This document shows positions 36,102 through 46,200 of a stretch of 64,000 bases of DNA, one piece after another. Each line of letters opens with the position of its first letter. The stretch's first letter is position 1. This DNA comes from RGIG5612 sp050944475. GTDB lineage: Bacteria; Bacillota; Clostridia; Lachnospirales; Lachnospiraceae. The stretch covers positions 248,001 to 312,000 of the forward strand of contig JBMNRD010000001.1 in the NCBI GenBank assembly GCA_050944475.1. The letters are read 5' to 3'. The notes under the pieces were generated by a model. It saw only the letters and a list, made by a program, of their open reading frames with translations. It was not told the DNA's origin and made no database searches. A program made the position numbers and the translations under genes.

Positions 36102-36848
36102 TTAAACCTTGGGACAGGTATACCTTGGCTTACCGCGACTCTTCATTCCGTACTCGATTGCCTCTGTCGGACAACGGCATATGCAGGCCATGCAATGCGT
36201 ACAATTTCCCTTCCATACAGGCCTTCCGCCCTTTATCTCTATATTGCTCATCGGGCAGTTTTCTCCGCAAAGTCCGCAGCCGGTGCATTTATCTTTAACA
36301 TAAAATTTTTTATCACTTATGCATATTGAGTAGAAGAACTTATTAACCGGGCCGGTCAGCATTTTCCCGATAAGGCCGGACTTGTCGGGAAACGGTTTCC
36401 CTTCTCCTATTGCCTTTGCAATGCTGTCTATGCGCGGGCCTGCACGCTTTACTATTTTCACGGCCTTATCGTAGTTGGGAACCGGGAACATTGCCACGTA
36501 ATTTTCCGGCATTTTCACCCCGGCAAGACCCATAAATTCAAGTCCCTTTACCTCGCACAGCTTTCGCGCCGCTCCTGCCGCATCGCCGACTCCGTCGCCG
36601 CATGTCAGCACAAAATATATTTTTTTGCTGCCCCTCAACTCTGTCTGCACCAGCCAGGCCTGTAAAATCCGGGGTATCTGCCACGCATAAGTCGGGCAGA
36701 CAATCACATAGGGCATTTCAGACTCTATCGGAATATAGTCATTGTTTTTCAGCCTGTTAAATAAACTGACGACCTCATCCCCTATAGCGGCCCCTATATG
36801 TCTTGCTACATATTCACTGTTGCCCGTTCCGCTGAAATATAAAATCAT
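36102..36848 (-). CDS. EFR1 family ferredoxin (flavodoxin-like plus 2[4Fe-4S])
   Basis: About 248 residues. The N-terminal flavodoxin-like domain starts ILYFSGTGNSEYVARHIG and includes VCPTYAWQIPRILQAWL. The C-terminal third has two ferredoxin motifs, CTGCGLCGENCP and CTHCMACICRCP. Such proteins are putative electron carriers in anaerobes. The ATG at 36848 follows GGGAGG; longer frames overlap the promoter. Confidence 0.88.
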   Translation of the reverse strand: MILYFSGTGNSEYVARHIGAAIGDEVVSLFNRLKNNDYIPIESEMPYVIVCPTYAWQIPRILQAWLVQTELRGSKKIYFVLTCGDGVGDAAGAARKLCEVKGLEFMGLAGVKMPENYVAMFPVPNYDKAVKIVKRAGPRIDSIAKAIGEGKPFPDKSGLIGKMLTGPVNKFFYSICISDKKFYVKDKCTGCGLCGENCPMSNIEIKGGRPVWKGNCTHCMACICRCPTEAIEYGMKSRGKPRYTCPKV

Positions 36849-36885
36849 CCCGACTCCTCCCTGCCTTAGCGGCTGCATTTTTTTA

Positions 36886-36913
36886 ATTATATCATAAAAC
36901 GGCTGCAAGCAAA
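36886..36913 (-). promoter_or_regulatory. Extended -10 promoter of the EFR1 gene
   Basis: Minus-strand TGATATAAT (extended -10) at 36894-36886 with TTTGCT (36913-36908) 16 bases upstream. Confidence 0.6.
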
Positions 36914-36923
36914 TTATCGGTTG

Positions 36924-36955
36924 AAAAAAAGGCTGTGAAGAAATACTTCACAGCC
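36924..36955 (-). terminator. Terminator of the rarA-valS-TPR gene train
   Basis: Minus-strand perfect 10-bp stem GGCTGTGAAG/CTTCACAGCC followed by TTTTTTT, 24 bases after the stop of the zinc-ribbon/TPR gene. Confidence 0.85.
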
Positions 36956-36978
36956 CGTCCTCTCCTGAACAAGTCATT

Positions 36979-38331
36979 CTACCGGTTCCAGGAATTGATT
37001 ATCTGGTTGGCAATTTCCACATTTTCATTATCGGGATACTCCGCAACGAACTGTCTGAGGAATTTCAATGTGTTGTTCTTATCAGACAGGAAATCGTGGG
37101 AACGGCCGAGATAATATAAAAGGTCTGCGGTACGCACATTCATGTTATATGCCGCCTCAAGCTTCAGCGTTGATTCAACATAATTTTCCTCCGCATATAA
37201 TCGTAGTCCGTCCTCTAAAAGCTTCTGTGAAACGGTGTTTTCCACCTCACCCTTGAGATGTTCAAAGTACTCTTTTTGTTCCTCGGTGAAAGTGGCCGTA
37301 TCAATTTTCCCGAGCATTTCGTAGGCCAGTTCGTCTTCATCATTGTAATAGGCAATCTGAGCGGTTATCAGGTCCGAATGGTTCTTGTCGATTTTTACTT
37401 CCGGCTCGTTCCGGCCCGACTCCGGCTCATTGGCTTCCATCTGCTCCATCTTAAGGCTCAGATCGGCTATCTGTGCCGCATATTCATTCCGCAATGACTT
37501 CGTCTTCGCCGGCAAAATAATAAAGAACACCACGGCGGCGCCGATGATAATGCCGATAATAATCTGAATTGCCGCCATGGTTGTTCTGTTATATTCGCTA
37601 TATGAAGGCTTGGGGATAATGACATCGTCGCCGCTTAATGGGGCTTTCCCTTCCGCTTCCCTCTCCGCAACGCGTTTGCTGCGCAGCTCCGTGGGGGTCA
37701 GCTCCATCTCCCTTGCCTCTATCTCCCTCTCAACATATGTCATGTAAGAAATGGTAATCGGACTGCCCCTGTCGACCTTCTCCGCACTGCGAAGCGCCGT
37801 TCTGGCTTCCTCAAACCTCTTCTTCTTTGCCAGAAGCAGGGCGAGCAACTGGTAGGCCTTCACCATGTTGGTGTTGTCAACCAGCAGTTTTTTCAGCTGT
37901 ATCTCTGCAAGGTCGAAATTCCCCTGCTGCACATAGCTGATGGCCTTGTTGTACTTGCGAATGGAGACCGTCATCAGGTTCAGGTCCTGACGGCTGTTTT
38001 GCAGCTCATTCAAGAAATTGTCCGCGAGATTGCTTTCGTCCTGATAACTCTTGCTGATAATCCACTGCGCCAAGGCAAGGGTATACTCGCCTACCTCAGC
38101 GTAAATCAGGCCCAAAAGATTGTGAGCATTGATATTGCCCTTATACATCTTTATGCTTATGGTCAGGCAGTCGATAGCTCCGGACAGGTTACGGTCTTTT
38201 GCGAAAGCCAGCCCGCGATTATATAATTCATTGGATTTCTTTACGATGCGTTTGTATGTGGCAACATCTGCACCGCAATCGGCGCAGTAATCGTTTTCAT
38301 AAAGAAAATTGCCGCATTTGTAGCATTTCAT
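36979..38331 (-). CDS. Zinc-ribbon TPR membrane protein, unknown function
   Basis: A 450-residue protein. The N-terminus is a zinc ribbon (CYKCGNFLYENDYCADCG). TPR-like helices fill about residues 30-215, a single transmembrane segment lies at about 247-272, a short coiled coil follows, and a second TPR set (about 315-445) would lie outside the membrane. TPRs on both sides of the membrane suggest a scaffold. It closes the transcript that begins near rarA and follows a 47-residue gene by 12 bases. No family name is certain. Confidence 0.75.
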   Translation of the reverse strand: MKCYKCGNFLYENDYCADCGADVATYKRIVKKSNELYNRGLAFAKDRNLSGAIDCLTISIKMYKGNINAHNLLGLIYAEVGEYTLALAQWIISKSYQDESNLADNFLNELQNSRQDLNLMTVSIRKYNKAISYVQQGNFDLAEIQLKKLLVDNTNMVKAYQLLALLLAKKKRFEEARTALRSAEKVDRGSPITISYMTYVEREIEAREMELTPTELRSKRVAEREAEGKAPLSGDDVIIPKPSYSEYNRTTMAAIQIIIGIIIGAAVVFFIILPAKTKSLRNEYAAQIADLSLKMEQMEANEPESGRNEPEVKIDKNHSDLITAQIAYYNDEDELAYEMLGKIDTATFTEEQKEYFEHLKGEVENTVSQKLLEDGLRLYAEENYVESTLKLEAAYNMNVRTADLLYYLGRSHDFLSDKNNTLKFLRQFVAEYPDNENVEIANQIINSWNR

Positions 38332-38343
38332 GAAGGACTCCTC

Positions 38344-38487
38344 TTATTTGTTTTTTGTTCCGTACATAATCTCAATCATCAGTTCGGTAAGGTCTTCCTT
38401 GGCGTTTTCGGCTTTGGCAACCTTCTCCACATCATCAATCTCAAGGCTTGGATGAAAATTCTTTAATTCCTCTTCAAAATTAATCAT
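38344..38487 (-). CDS. 47-residue acidic protein between valS and the TPR gene
   Basis: An ATG at 38487 preceded by AAAGGAGTGTTGA opens a 47-codon frame ending TAA at 38344. The product starts MINFEEELKNFHPSLEIDD and ends MIEIMYGTKNK; it is acidic and helical. The strong ribosome site and tight fit (15 bases from valS, 12 from the next gene) support it as real. Unknown function, perhaps a partner of the TPR membrane protein. Confidence 0.7.
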   Translation of the reverse strand: MINFEEELKNFHPSLEIDDVEKVAKAENAKEDLTELMIEIMYGTKNK

Positions 38488-38502
38488 TCAACACTCCTTT
38501 GT

Positions 38503-41169
38503 TTATGACTGTTGTTTCTTAAGTTTCCCCAGCTGAGAGCACACCTGCTCCATCATCAGCTCGTATTTTTCTTTTTTTTCTTTCTCCTCGGCAATTTTGG
38601 CTGCCGGCGCCTTGCTGATAAATTTCTCGTTACTGAGCATAACACTAACCCTTGCCAGCTCTTCTTCCAATTTCTTCTTCTCGCCTTCCAAGCGCTCGAT
38701 TTCCTTGGAAATATCAACAAGCTCATCAAGGGGTATGTATATTGTAACACCCGCAAGGGGAACTGACAATGCATCTTTTTTGATCCCCTCCATGCCGGCC
38801 TGTACCGTTACGCCGGTTGCCTTGGCCAGGGTTGCAAAGAACTCTCTGCCCTTTGTAAATATATCCCTTATATGTGAAGATTCCGAGACCACAAACACGG
38901 CGGCCTTTCTGGAAATCGGCACATTCAGACTTGTACGACCGTTTCTGATTGCACGCACAGCTTCCTTAATCAGTTCTATCTCCTCTTCAGAGGAAGCAAA
39001 ATCCCGCTCCTTTCTGAATTCCGGCCACGAAGAAATCATTATGGACTCCTCGGGATACTCCCCTGCTATCGCAGGCTGAAGGGTGGTATAAATCTCCTCA
39101 GTCACAAAGGGCATGTACGGATGAAGAAGCTTGAGTGCGCTCACCAAAACGGTCTGCAATGTCCACAGCGCCGCGGCCTTGCTGTCGCTTTTCTCGGAAT
39201 ACAGACGGGGCTTGACCATCTCGATATACCAGTCGCACAGTTCATCCCATATGAACTCATATAACTTGTCGGCTGCCAGACCGATTTCATATTTGTCCAT
39301 ATTGGCGGTTACATCCCTTGCCAGCTTATTTGCCTTGGAAAGTATCCACTTATCGGCATCTGTCAGTGTTTCGAGCTGCACCGGACAAATGCCCTCCTCC
39401 GGCATATTCATCATAATAAATCTGGATGCGTTCCATATCTTGTTTGCGAAATTACGGCTGGCCTCAACACGCTCGTAATAAAAGCGCATATCATTACCCG
39501 GAGTGTTTCCCGTTGCCAGGGTAAATCTGAGCGCATCGGCGCCGTATTGGTTAATAACCTCAAGCGGGTCAATGCCGTTGCCCAAGGATTTGCTCATCTT
39601 GCGTCCCTGATTGTCACGTACAAGTCCGGTGAAAAGAACCGTATCGTAGGGCTTCTGCCCCATGTGCTCATATCCTGAGAAAATCATCCTGATTACCCAG
39701 AAGAAAATGATGTCATATCCGGTAATCAACAGGTCGGTCGGATAGAAATACTTCAAATCCTCGGTGTTTTTTGGCCATCCAAGGGTGCTGAAGGGCCACA
39801 ATGCCGATGAAAACCAGGTATCAAGACAGTCCTCATCCTGATTCATGTGAGTACAGCCGCATTCGGGACAGGTCTCCGGCGCCTTTTTTGCCACGACCAT
39901 TTTTCCGCACTTCTCACAATAATAAGCGGGAATCCGGTGCCCCCACCACAGCTGCCGGGAAATGCACCAGTCCCGGATGTTGTCGGTCCAGTTGTGATAC
40001 ATTTTTTCCATGCGCTTAGGGATCAGTTTTATCTCACCCTCGTCAACGGCCCTTATTGCAGGTTTGATAAGTTCGTCCATTTTAACGAACCACTGCTGCT
40101 TAACCATCGGCTCCACAATGCAGCCGCACCTGTCGTGGTGTCCGACAGAATACTCATGGTCTTCCGTCTTTGCAAGAAGACCGAGATTCTCCAGGTCTGA
40201 AACGATTTTTGCCCTTGCATCCATTGTTGAAAGTCCGGCGTATGCTCCGCCAAGCTCGTTAATAAAACCGTCATCCGTAAGTACGCAGATTTCTTCGAGA
40301 TTGTGGCGCTTTCCCAACTCGAAATCGTTGGGGTCATGGGCGGGAGTAACCTTCATCGCTCCCGTTCCGACCTCCATGTCAATATATGCATCTTCCAGAA
40401 TCGGAATTTCTCTGTTTAAAAGCGGCAGAATGCAACTCTTGCCGATATATTTGCCGTATCTTGGATCCTCGGGATGAACGACGACCGCCGTGTCGCCGAG
40501 CATTGTCTCGGGTCTTGTGGTTGCAATCTGAATAAAATCATCCTCTCCCTTAATCGGATAGTTGATATACCAAAAATGTCCGTTTGTATCCTCATGCTCA
40601 ACCTCGGCATCGGAAACGGAAGTCCGGCACTCGGGGCACCAGTTGATAATCTTTGTTCCCTTATAAATAAGGCCCTTTTCGTACATTTTAACAAAGGCCT
40701 CCAGAACAGCCTCGGAGCATCCCTCATCCATGGTGAAGCGTTCTCTGTCCCAGTCGGCGGAAGATCCGAGCTTTTTCAGCTGGTTTACAATTTGCCCGCC
40801 GTATTCTTCCTTCCATTTCCAGGCGCGCTTCAAAAAGTCCTCACGCCCGAGGTCCTCCTTTGTCAGGCCCTCCTCCCGCATCTGCTCGATAATCCTGACC
40901 TCTGTGGCGATGGAGGCATGATCACAGCCGGGTTGCCACAATGCGTTAAAACCCTGCATCCTCTTTTGCCGGATAACAATGTCCTGGAGGGTATTGTTAA
41001 GCGCGTGCCCCATGTGAAGCTGCCCCGTGATATTCGGTGGCGGCATCATAATTGTAAAGGGCTTCCTGCTGTAATCGGCTTCCGCATGAAAATACTTTTT
41101 GTTCAGCCAGTTTTCGTAAATTCTCTCTTCAATATCCTTGGGATTGTATGTCTTTGCTAATTCCTTCAT
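38503..41169 (-). CDS. valS: Valyl-tRNA synthetase
   Basis: An 888-residue class I synthetase. Signature motifs are the HIGH equivalent HMGH near residue 57 (GQLHMGHALN) and KMSKSLGN near 530. The editing domain lies between with ATTRPETMLGDTAVVVHP. A zinc-like CxxC pair occurs in YCEKCGKM/CPECGC. The C-terminal 65 residues are the usual tRNA-binding coiled coil. No T-box leader is found; the gene follows the TPR gene at 41201 by 31 bases, so it is expressed with the cassette upstream. Confidence 0.96.
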   Translation of the reverse strand: MKELAKTYNPKDIEERIYENWLNKKYFHAEADYSRKPFTIMMPPPNITGQLHMGHALNNTLQDIVIRQKRMQGFNALWQPGCDHASIATEVRIIEQMREEGLTKEDLGREDFLKRAWKWKEEYGGQIVNQLKKLGSSADWDRERFTMDEGCSEAVLEAFVKMYEKGLIYKGTKIINWCPECRTSVSDAEVEHEDTNGHFWYINYPIKGEDDFIQIATTRPETMLGDTAVVVHPEDPRYGKYIGKSCILPLLNREIPILEDAYIDMEVGTGAMKVTPAHDPNDFELGKRHNLEEICVLTDDGFINELGGAYAGLSTMDARAKIVSDLENLGLLAKTEDHEYSVGHHDRCGCIVEPMVKQQWFVKMDELIKPAIRAVDEGEIKLIPKRMEKMYHNWTDNIRDWCISRQLWWGHRIPAYYCEKCGKMVVAKKAPETCPECGCTHMNQDEDCLDTWFSSALWPFSTLGWPKNTEDLKYFYPTDLLITGYDIIFFWVIRMIFSGYEHMGQKPYDTVLFTGLVRDNQGRKMSKSLGNGIDPLEVINQYGADALRFTLATGNTPGNDMRFYYERVEASRNFANKIWNASRFIMMNMPEEGICPVQLETLTDADKWILSKANKLARDVTANMDKYEIGLAADKLYEFIWDELCDWYIEMVKPRLYSEKSDSKAAALWTLQTVLVSALKLLHPYMPFVTEEIYTTLQPAIAGEYPEESIMISSWPEFRKERDFASSEEEIELIKEAVRAIRNGRTSLNVPISRKAAVFVVSESSHIRDIFTKGREFFATLAKATGVTVQAGMEGIKKDALSVPLAGVTIYIPLDELVDISKEIERLEGEKKKLEEELARVSVMLSNEKFISKAPAAKIAEEKEKKEKYELMMEQVCSQLGKLKKQQS

Positions 41170-41200
41170 GTATATAAACTGCTCCTAAAAATATAAATGC

Positions 41201-41995
41201 CTAACTTTGCATAGTATAATATTCATTTTTCCAATTTGCCACAATATTTTCTATGGGCTCGCCCCTTTGCAGCGTTTCAGTAAGGTCTTTCATTTCCTTG
41301 CCGCGCATTATCTCAATGCGCATGGTATCCACCTTTTTGTGTATTGCCGCCAACGCCTCATCGGACACCTTGTACCTGATAATGCAACGCAGCAGCTCCT
41401 CCTCATCATTGTTCACAATGCTCATGTAAACGCAGGCCTTAGCGTAAGTGGGATCCGGGAAGAGCTCATATGCATATGTGAAAAAGGAGTTGGCGTTGGC
41501 TGCCTTAAAAAGCCTTGCGTAGATAATGCCTATGGAAAAAGCTGTTTTTGCATAGAAGGCCTCGCTCATCCCCTCCCTGTTGTTGAGAATATCAAAGTAT
41601 ATTTTCAGGGCGGATTCATACTGTTTCTTTTGCATCATGGAAGCACCTTCCATGAACATGCGCTCCGCCCTGGTCATATTGTTAATGTTCAGCACCAAAT
41701 TGGAAACGGCGCCAAGGTCGTTGGGTGAGTAAAAATAACTTTCTTTCAAGACGCACATGATGAAATCCTGAATGGAGGCATCCTGCTCATCCATCTGCCT
41801 GAGCTTTTCCGCCAACTTTGCCTGTTCCAGCTCCTTTTCGATATAATCGAATAATTCCCCGCAGAAAAATTCCCTGTAAACCATATTCATGTGGTTATAC
41901 AGAAAGTAATTTATCTCCTCCAGTGAATACACGTTGGTATCGATAGGCCGGATATAATATGGGATCTGTGACCGTTTTGTGCAAAACTGCAGCAT
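41201..41995 (-). CDS. TPR-type protein of the Hsp70-like cassette
   Basis: A 264-residue helical protein with TPR-like pairs at about 125-215 (ASMMQKKQYESALKIYFDIL, then AFSIGIIYARLFKAANANSF). The N-terminal part contains NYFLYNHMNMVYREFF. It begins within the stop codon of the upstream gene (TGATG), showing coupling. No family recognised; by context it is a partner of the Hsp70-fold and helical-repeat proteins. Confidence 0.7.
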   Translation of the reverse strand: MLQFCTKRSQIPYYIRPIDTNVYSLEEINYFLYNHMNMVYREFFCGELFDYIEKELEQAKLAEKLRQMDEQDASIQDFIMCVLKESYFYSPNDLGAVSNLVLNINNMTRAERMFMEGASMMQKKQYESALKIYFDILNNREGMSEAFYAKTAFSIGIIYARLFKAANANSFFTYAYELFPDPTYAKACVYMSIVNNDEEELLRCIIRYKVSDEALAAIHKKVDTMRIEIMRGKEMKDLTETLQRGEPIENIVANWKNEYYTMQS

Positions 41996-43269
41996 CAGAT
42001 ATATCCCTCCAGATCAATTCTTTTTACAACCTCGGCTCCGCTTGCTTCAAAAAATGCGCCGAAGCCCGCATCCGCAACCCTGATTTCACATTCGTGCTCG
42101 CTTAAATATTTTACCGTAACCTGTACCCGGGTAGCCTTCACCGGCCTGTCCGGAAATGAACTCAGGTCGAATATTATTTCACTCCTTTGCCTGCTCACCA
42201 GAGAGGTAACTACGAAGCAGGCGGACTTTTCATCATCAAGTATGAAGTCGCATATCACGCCCGCATCATACCAGTCGCAAGCTGCCGCGGACAACTCCAT
42301 TTCCCGCAGCTGCCCTTTATACCTCATTTTGACGGATATGGACGCCCTTGTTCTGCCCCTGCAGATAATGGGATAGTCGGACCTTTCACCGGCGGCTTTC
42401 AGATACCCTGCAAGGCAAGCTCCTTTCACATAGAGATTATTTCCCTTAAATACCCTGCAGACCCGGGATATTTTTTCCAGCGTGCCGGAAAACCACAGTT
42501 CCGAAAAGCCGGTTCCCGTAAAAAACACGCTGCATCTTGGTCCGCCGAACCTGATCTCCTCAAAAAGCTCCGTCAGTTTCAGGTCAAGATCGGAGCGCAA
42601 AAGTTCGCTCGCAAGGTCCTTTGTATGAAAGTCCCCCGAATGCATTTTTTCATTTACATAAAATATGGGTGAATCCTCGTCGCCCGCAACGGTCAGCTGC
42701 TTGGAAAAGAAACCCTCATTGTCGAAGTCGTACAGCAGCGCCCCGTCCTTCCACAACTGCTCATCCTCATTGAGCACATAATAGGCAAAGCTTTCCGCAT
42801 AACTCAAGAGCCTTACCTTGGAAGGTTCCACCTTCAACAGGTTAAATACGCTTTCCACCGCCTCCTTGGCCTCTATGGTAACCTTGCGCATGGTAACATT
42901 GATTCCTTCTATGCTCATAAGACCGGAGTGAATCTGTATAAGCTCCAGCAGCTTGCCGAAGAACACGGCCACCAGGCGGTCGTACGTGTATCTGATGTCA
43001 TTTATCATTACATGCCCTTCAAGCAGCATGTTGTTGAAAAGGTCCCTGAAAAGCCACGCCCCTGTCTGCTCCGCATACAGCATTGCCTCTTCGCCGATGA
43101 GCCAGTCTTCCTTTTCGTTGCTGTAGCACAAAACAGCGGGGATCATATAACGCATCACCGCAGCCCCCGTCATAATGGATTCCGGACGCTTGCGTCTGAC
43201 GTTGTAATAGCATGCTTGACAATATTCGTTTGTAAAATCGATTCCGATTATCAATGCCCGTTTTTCCAT
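41995..43269 (-). CDS. Hsp70/actin-fold ATPase-like protein (resembles DUF5716)
   Basis: A 424-residue protein. The start ALIIGIDFTNEYCQACYY looks like phosphate-1 of the Hsp70/actin superfamily, IPAVLCYSNEKEDWLIGEEAM matches the strand after it, and VFFTGTGFSELWFSGTLEKI followed by KGNNLYVKGACLAGYL matches the adenosine-site region. The last 110 residues are a beta-rich domain, as in a substrate-binding domain. I associate this with the Lachnospirales family DUF5716, from memory. The typical DLGGGT phosphate-2 motif is not obvious (LLYDFDNEGFFSKQL stands there), so ATP hydrolysis is uncertain. Confidence 0.7.
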   Translation of the reverse strand: MEKRALIIGIDFTNEYCQACYYNVRRKRPESIMTGAAVMRYMIPAVLCYSNEKEDWLIGEEAMLYAEQTGAWLFRDLFNNMLLEGHVMINDIRYTYDRLVAVFFGKLLELIQIHSGLMSIEGINVTMRKVTIEAKEAVESVFNLLKVEPSKVRLLSYAESFAYYVLNEDEQLWKDGALLYDFDNEGFFSKQLTVAGDEDSPIFYVNEKMHSGDFHTKDLASELLRSDLDLKLTELFEEIRFGGPRCSVFFTGTGFSELWFSGTLEKISRVCRVFKGNNLYVKGACLAGYLKAAGERSDYPIICRGRTRASISVKMRYKGQLREMELSAAACDWYDAGVICDFILDDEKSACFVVTSLVSRQRSEIIFDLSSFPDRPVKATRVQVTVKYLSEHECEIRVADAGFGAFFEASGAEVVKRIDLEGYI

Positions 43270-43278
43270 CTTCCCCTC

Positions 43279-46200
43279 TTAGAAAAGCTTGTCCACAAGC
43301 ATGTCCCTGATAAGATATTCCTTTGCCGCCTTTTCAAGCGCCTCTTCATCTCCGGAATGAATCAGTTTTATCATATTGTCCATCAGAGCAAATCTTGAAC
43401 CGTCGTGCACAATATTCAGATCATGATATGTTACGACCGTTTCAGGCCCTCCGTCAATTTTAAATGAAACGCTTTCACCAAAGAACAGGGTGAAATATTT
43501 CACATAGCAGCCTTCAAAAATCTCCTTCATGGGCTCGTTTGAGTGTACCTTTCCACCCCTCTGTTTCAGCTCGAAATCTATCACCGGGGCGCCCTCTAAA
43601 AGTCCCGGCATGGTCACCTGTATGCTTTTCGGAGCACTCTTTTTGAATACTGAAGCGGTGTAGCAATTGCAAAGGGCAGCCGGCAACTCAAAATGTCGCC
43701 CGTAGTCCTTGAATTCCTCCAACATAATGCTGCGCCTTGCTAAATCATTCAGCAGATTTTCAATAACCCTGACGGTACGGTTTTCAATGAAATCCTTCTT
43801 CCTCATATAAAGCAGGAAAGCCACCGCTGTTTTGTCCGGGAATTGCTTTCCCTCCACAAGCTCTTTCTCCACATATTCAAAAATGAATCCGGCGCCCTTT
43901 TCCTTTTCGTAAAGATACCGATCGCAGGCCATTATCATGTAATCTTCTTTCAGGACATCGTCATCTCCGGCCTCATAATACGCCATAAACGCATTTGCGC
44001 CGTCCTCTGCCGGCAGACCGGCTTCAATTGTTTTTTTCAGAATTCTTTCTTCAATGGTAATATCCGGCATTTTGTAGGCGAGGGCAGCGGTACGCATCTT
44101 TTGCAATGTCTCCATGTCCCCGTTGAAATTGCGCCGGAGATACATAAACACAATGGGATCAAAATCGCCTTTCATGAAGCTTTCCCGGCACAAGGCCGTC
44201 ATAATCTCATTCTCTTCATAATCCGTCAGCTCTGCCACGACATGAGCAAGGATAGTCAGCTTGGCCGGCTCCACCGCCGCAAACCCGTACTTTTCAATTT
44301 CCTCGAAAGCCTCTTTGAAAAGTTTGCGTTCTATCATTACCTCAATCAGCTTGCCCCTTGTATTGGCATCCAGGTCAAACTTAGTGAAATAAAGCAGCCT
44401 GTCATATACTGCGTCGTTTTTGGCATTTTTGCTGAAATAAACAATCATTTCCACAAGGAGCTCCTGCTCGTAGGAGGCCCTGAGCATGCCGCTTCCCATC
44501 TGCCCGAACATATACTCCAGTATTTCCACCGGATCCTTGTACACCCTGAGCAGAGGCAAATTGTCTCCAATCAACATGTAGCGGTTGATTTCCGAGTATT
44601 TCATACACAGGTCAATGAATTCCGCCCTGTTCATGAATTCACGGCTTTTATATTCGATGTTGTAATACAGATTGCCCGTTGTGTCCTTAAAAAGTATTTC
44701 GGCCTCCGGCGGGAAAATCCGCACCATTGCGCTGCCCTTCTCAAGATAGGACTCCTGATATTCCCCCAACTCTTTGTGGAATGCAAGCACGCCGGCAATC
44801 AGGCTGTTGTCAATCTTTATCTCCCGGGTGTGGAGGATTTCCACCATGCGTCCATACAGCTCACGGGGCAGGAGGTCTTCGTTTATCAACTCCCGGTAAA
44901 TCACCCCGTAACTGCTGCCTGCGGCGCCCCGGTTTATGCTTTCTGCGGCATATCTTATGATGTTGCCCGAATATTTTTTGTAATACTCCCTGCACGCATT
45001 CTTATATTCAATGATACAGGCATAGAAATATGCCCTGTGCTCTCCAAGCAGCATTTCTCTGGCATAGAAAAACTGAAGGACTATCTCCGGCAGAAGCATG
45101 AATTCCTCGTGATCTGCCGTATATAAAAAGTAGTTGTATATTCCCTCCGTTTCAAGAAAACCTGCTATGGCCCTCTTAAAGTAGTCGTGGAATGCTTTGT
45201 CCTTGCGGTCCGCGCACACAAGAAGCCTGCAAAGGGTTTTGAGAAGCAAACCGCCGGAAAAAATATCATAGGATGCCTTCATTATGCGTATAAGCACATC
45301 AAGGCTCATTCCCCTCAGCTGTTCCTCGGGACAGTTCCATACAAGCTCGGCAAATTTCATTGCAATGCTGACACTCAGGAAATCCTCCTTTGCGACGAAA
45401 TTCATGACCTGCACATTGAAATCCGTCAATTCGTCAAGCAGTTCCGGATCCTTTTTCAGACACTCAGCCGCCTCAAAATACATCGCCGGGCTTGAACATT
45501 TCCTGAGAATGAACTCCTCTTCCATCGCATCCAGCATCATACCGGGATTTTCAGCAAAATCACTGTCCATATAAAACAGAATCCACAGTATCATCCAGGA
45601 CGGATGCGAGTCATAAATCTGTCTGATTTTTTCTGTCACTTCGGCAGTACGCTCGTCGTTCATCTCATACATGCTGCCGATATAAAGGAAATAACAAAGC
45701 AGGTCCCAGTGGCTCTCGCCCAGCTTCTGCAGCTGACCGGAAACAAATTCGATCAGATTCCCGGCTTCCTCACGGCGCTCCATAGCCAGCAACACGCTCA
45801 CTCTGTACAGGATAAGAAACAGTTCCTCGGCATCTCCGCCGCCGATATTCTTGAGAAGTTTTTCCGTTGTATCCTGCCATTCTCCCCGGAAGATTTTTCC
45901 GGTCCTGAGATTGATATAGTCCCTGCAGATACGGGCAAATACAGTCTTAAAGTTTCCACCCCCGAAAGACACCCTTATCTTGTTGTGGACTATTATATCA
46001 ACGCTGATATTCATTACGGGATTCCTGAAAATAATTCTCCCGAAATTTTTGCCGTTATGAAGGTTTGCAGCCTTTACGGTAAATGTAAAATCAAAGGCCC
46101 CGTTTTGAAAATCATCCGTGGAAATGACCTTTCTGTCAAATACGATAAAATCGTCCCCGCAGCAGACTTCCATTTCCGCATAGCCCTCGTTTTCAAGCTG

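Noticed and set aside
41170..41200. T-box leader for valS
   Set aside because: Only 31 bases separate valS from the upstream gene; no specifier stem or T-box sequence is present.
43843..45126. 427-codon plus-strand frame
   Set aside because: It is wholly antisense to the giant helical-repeat gene; composition is His/Phe/Gln-skewed, with no start signal or domain.
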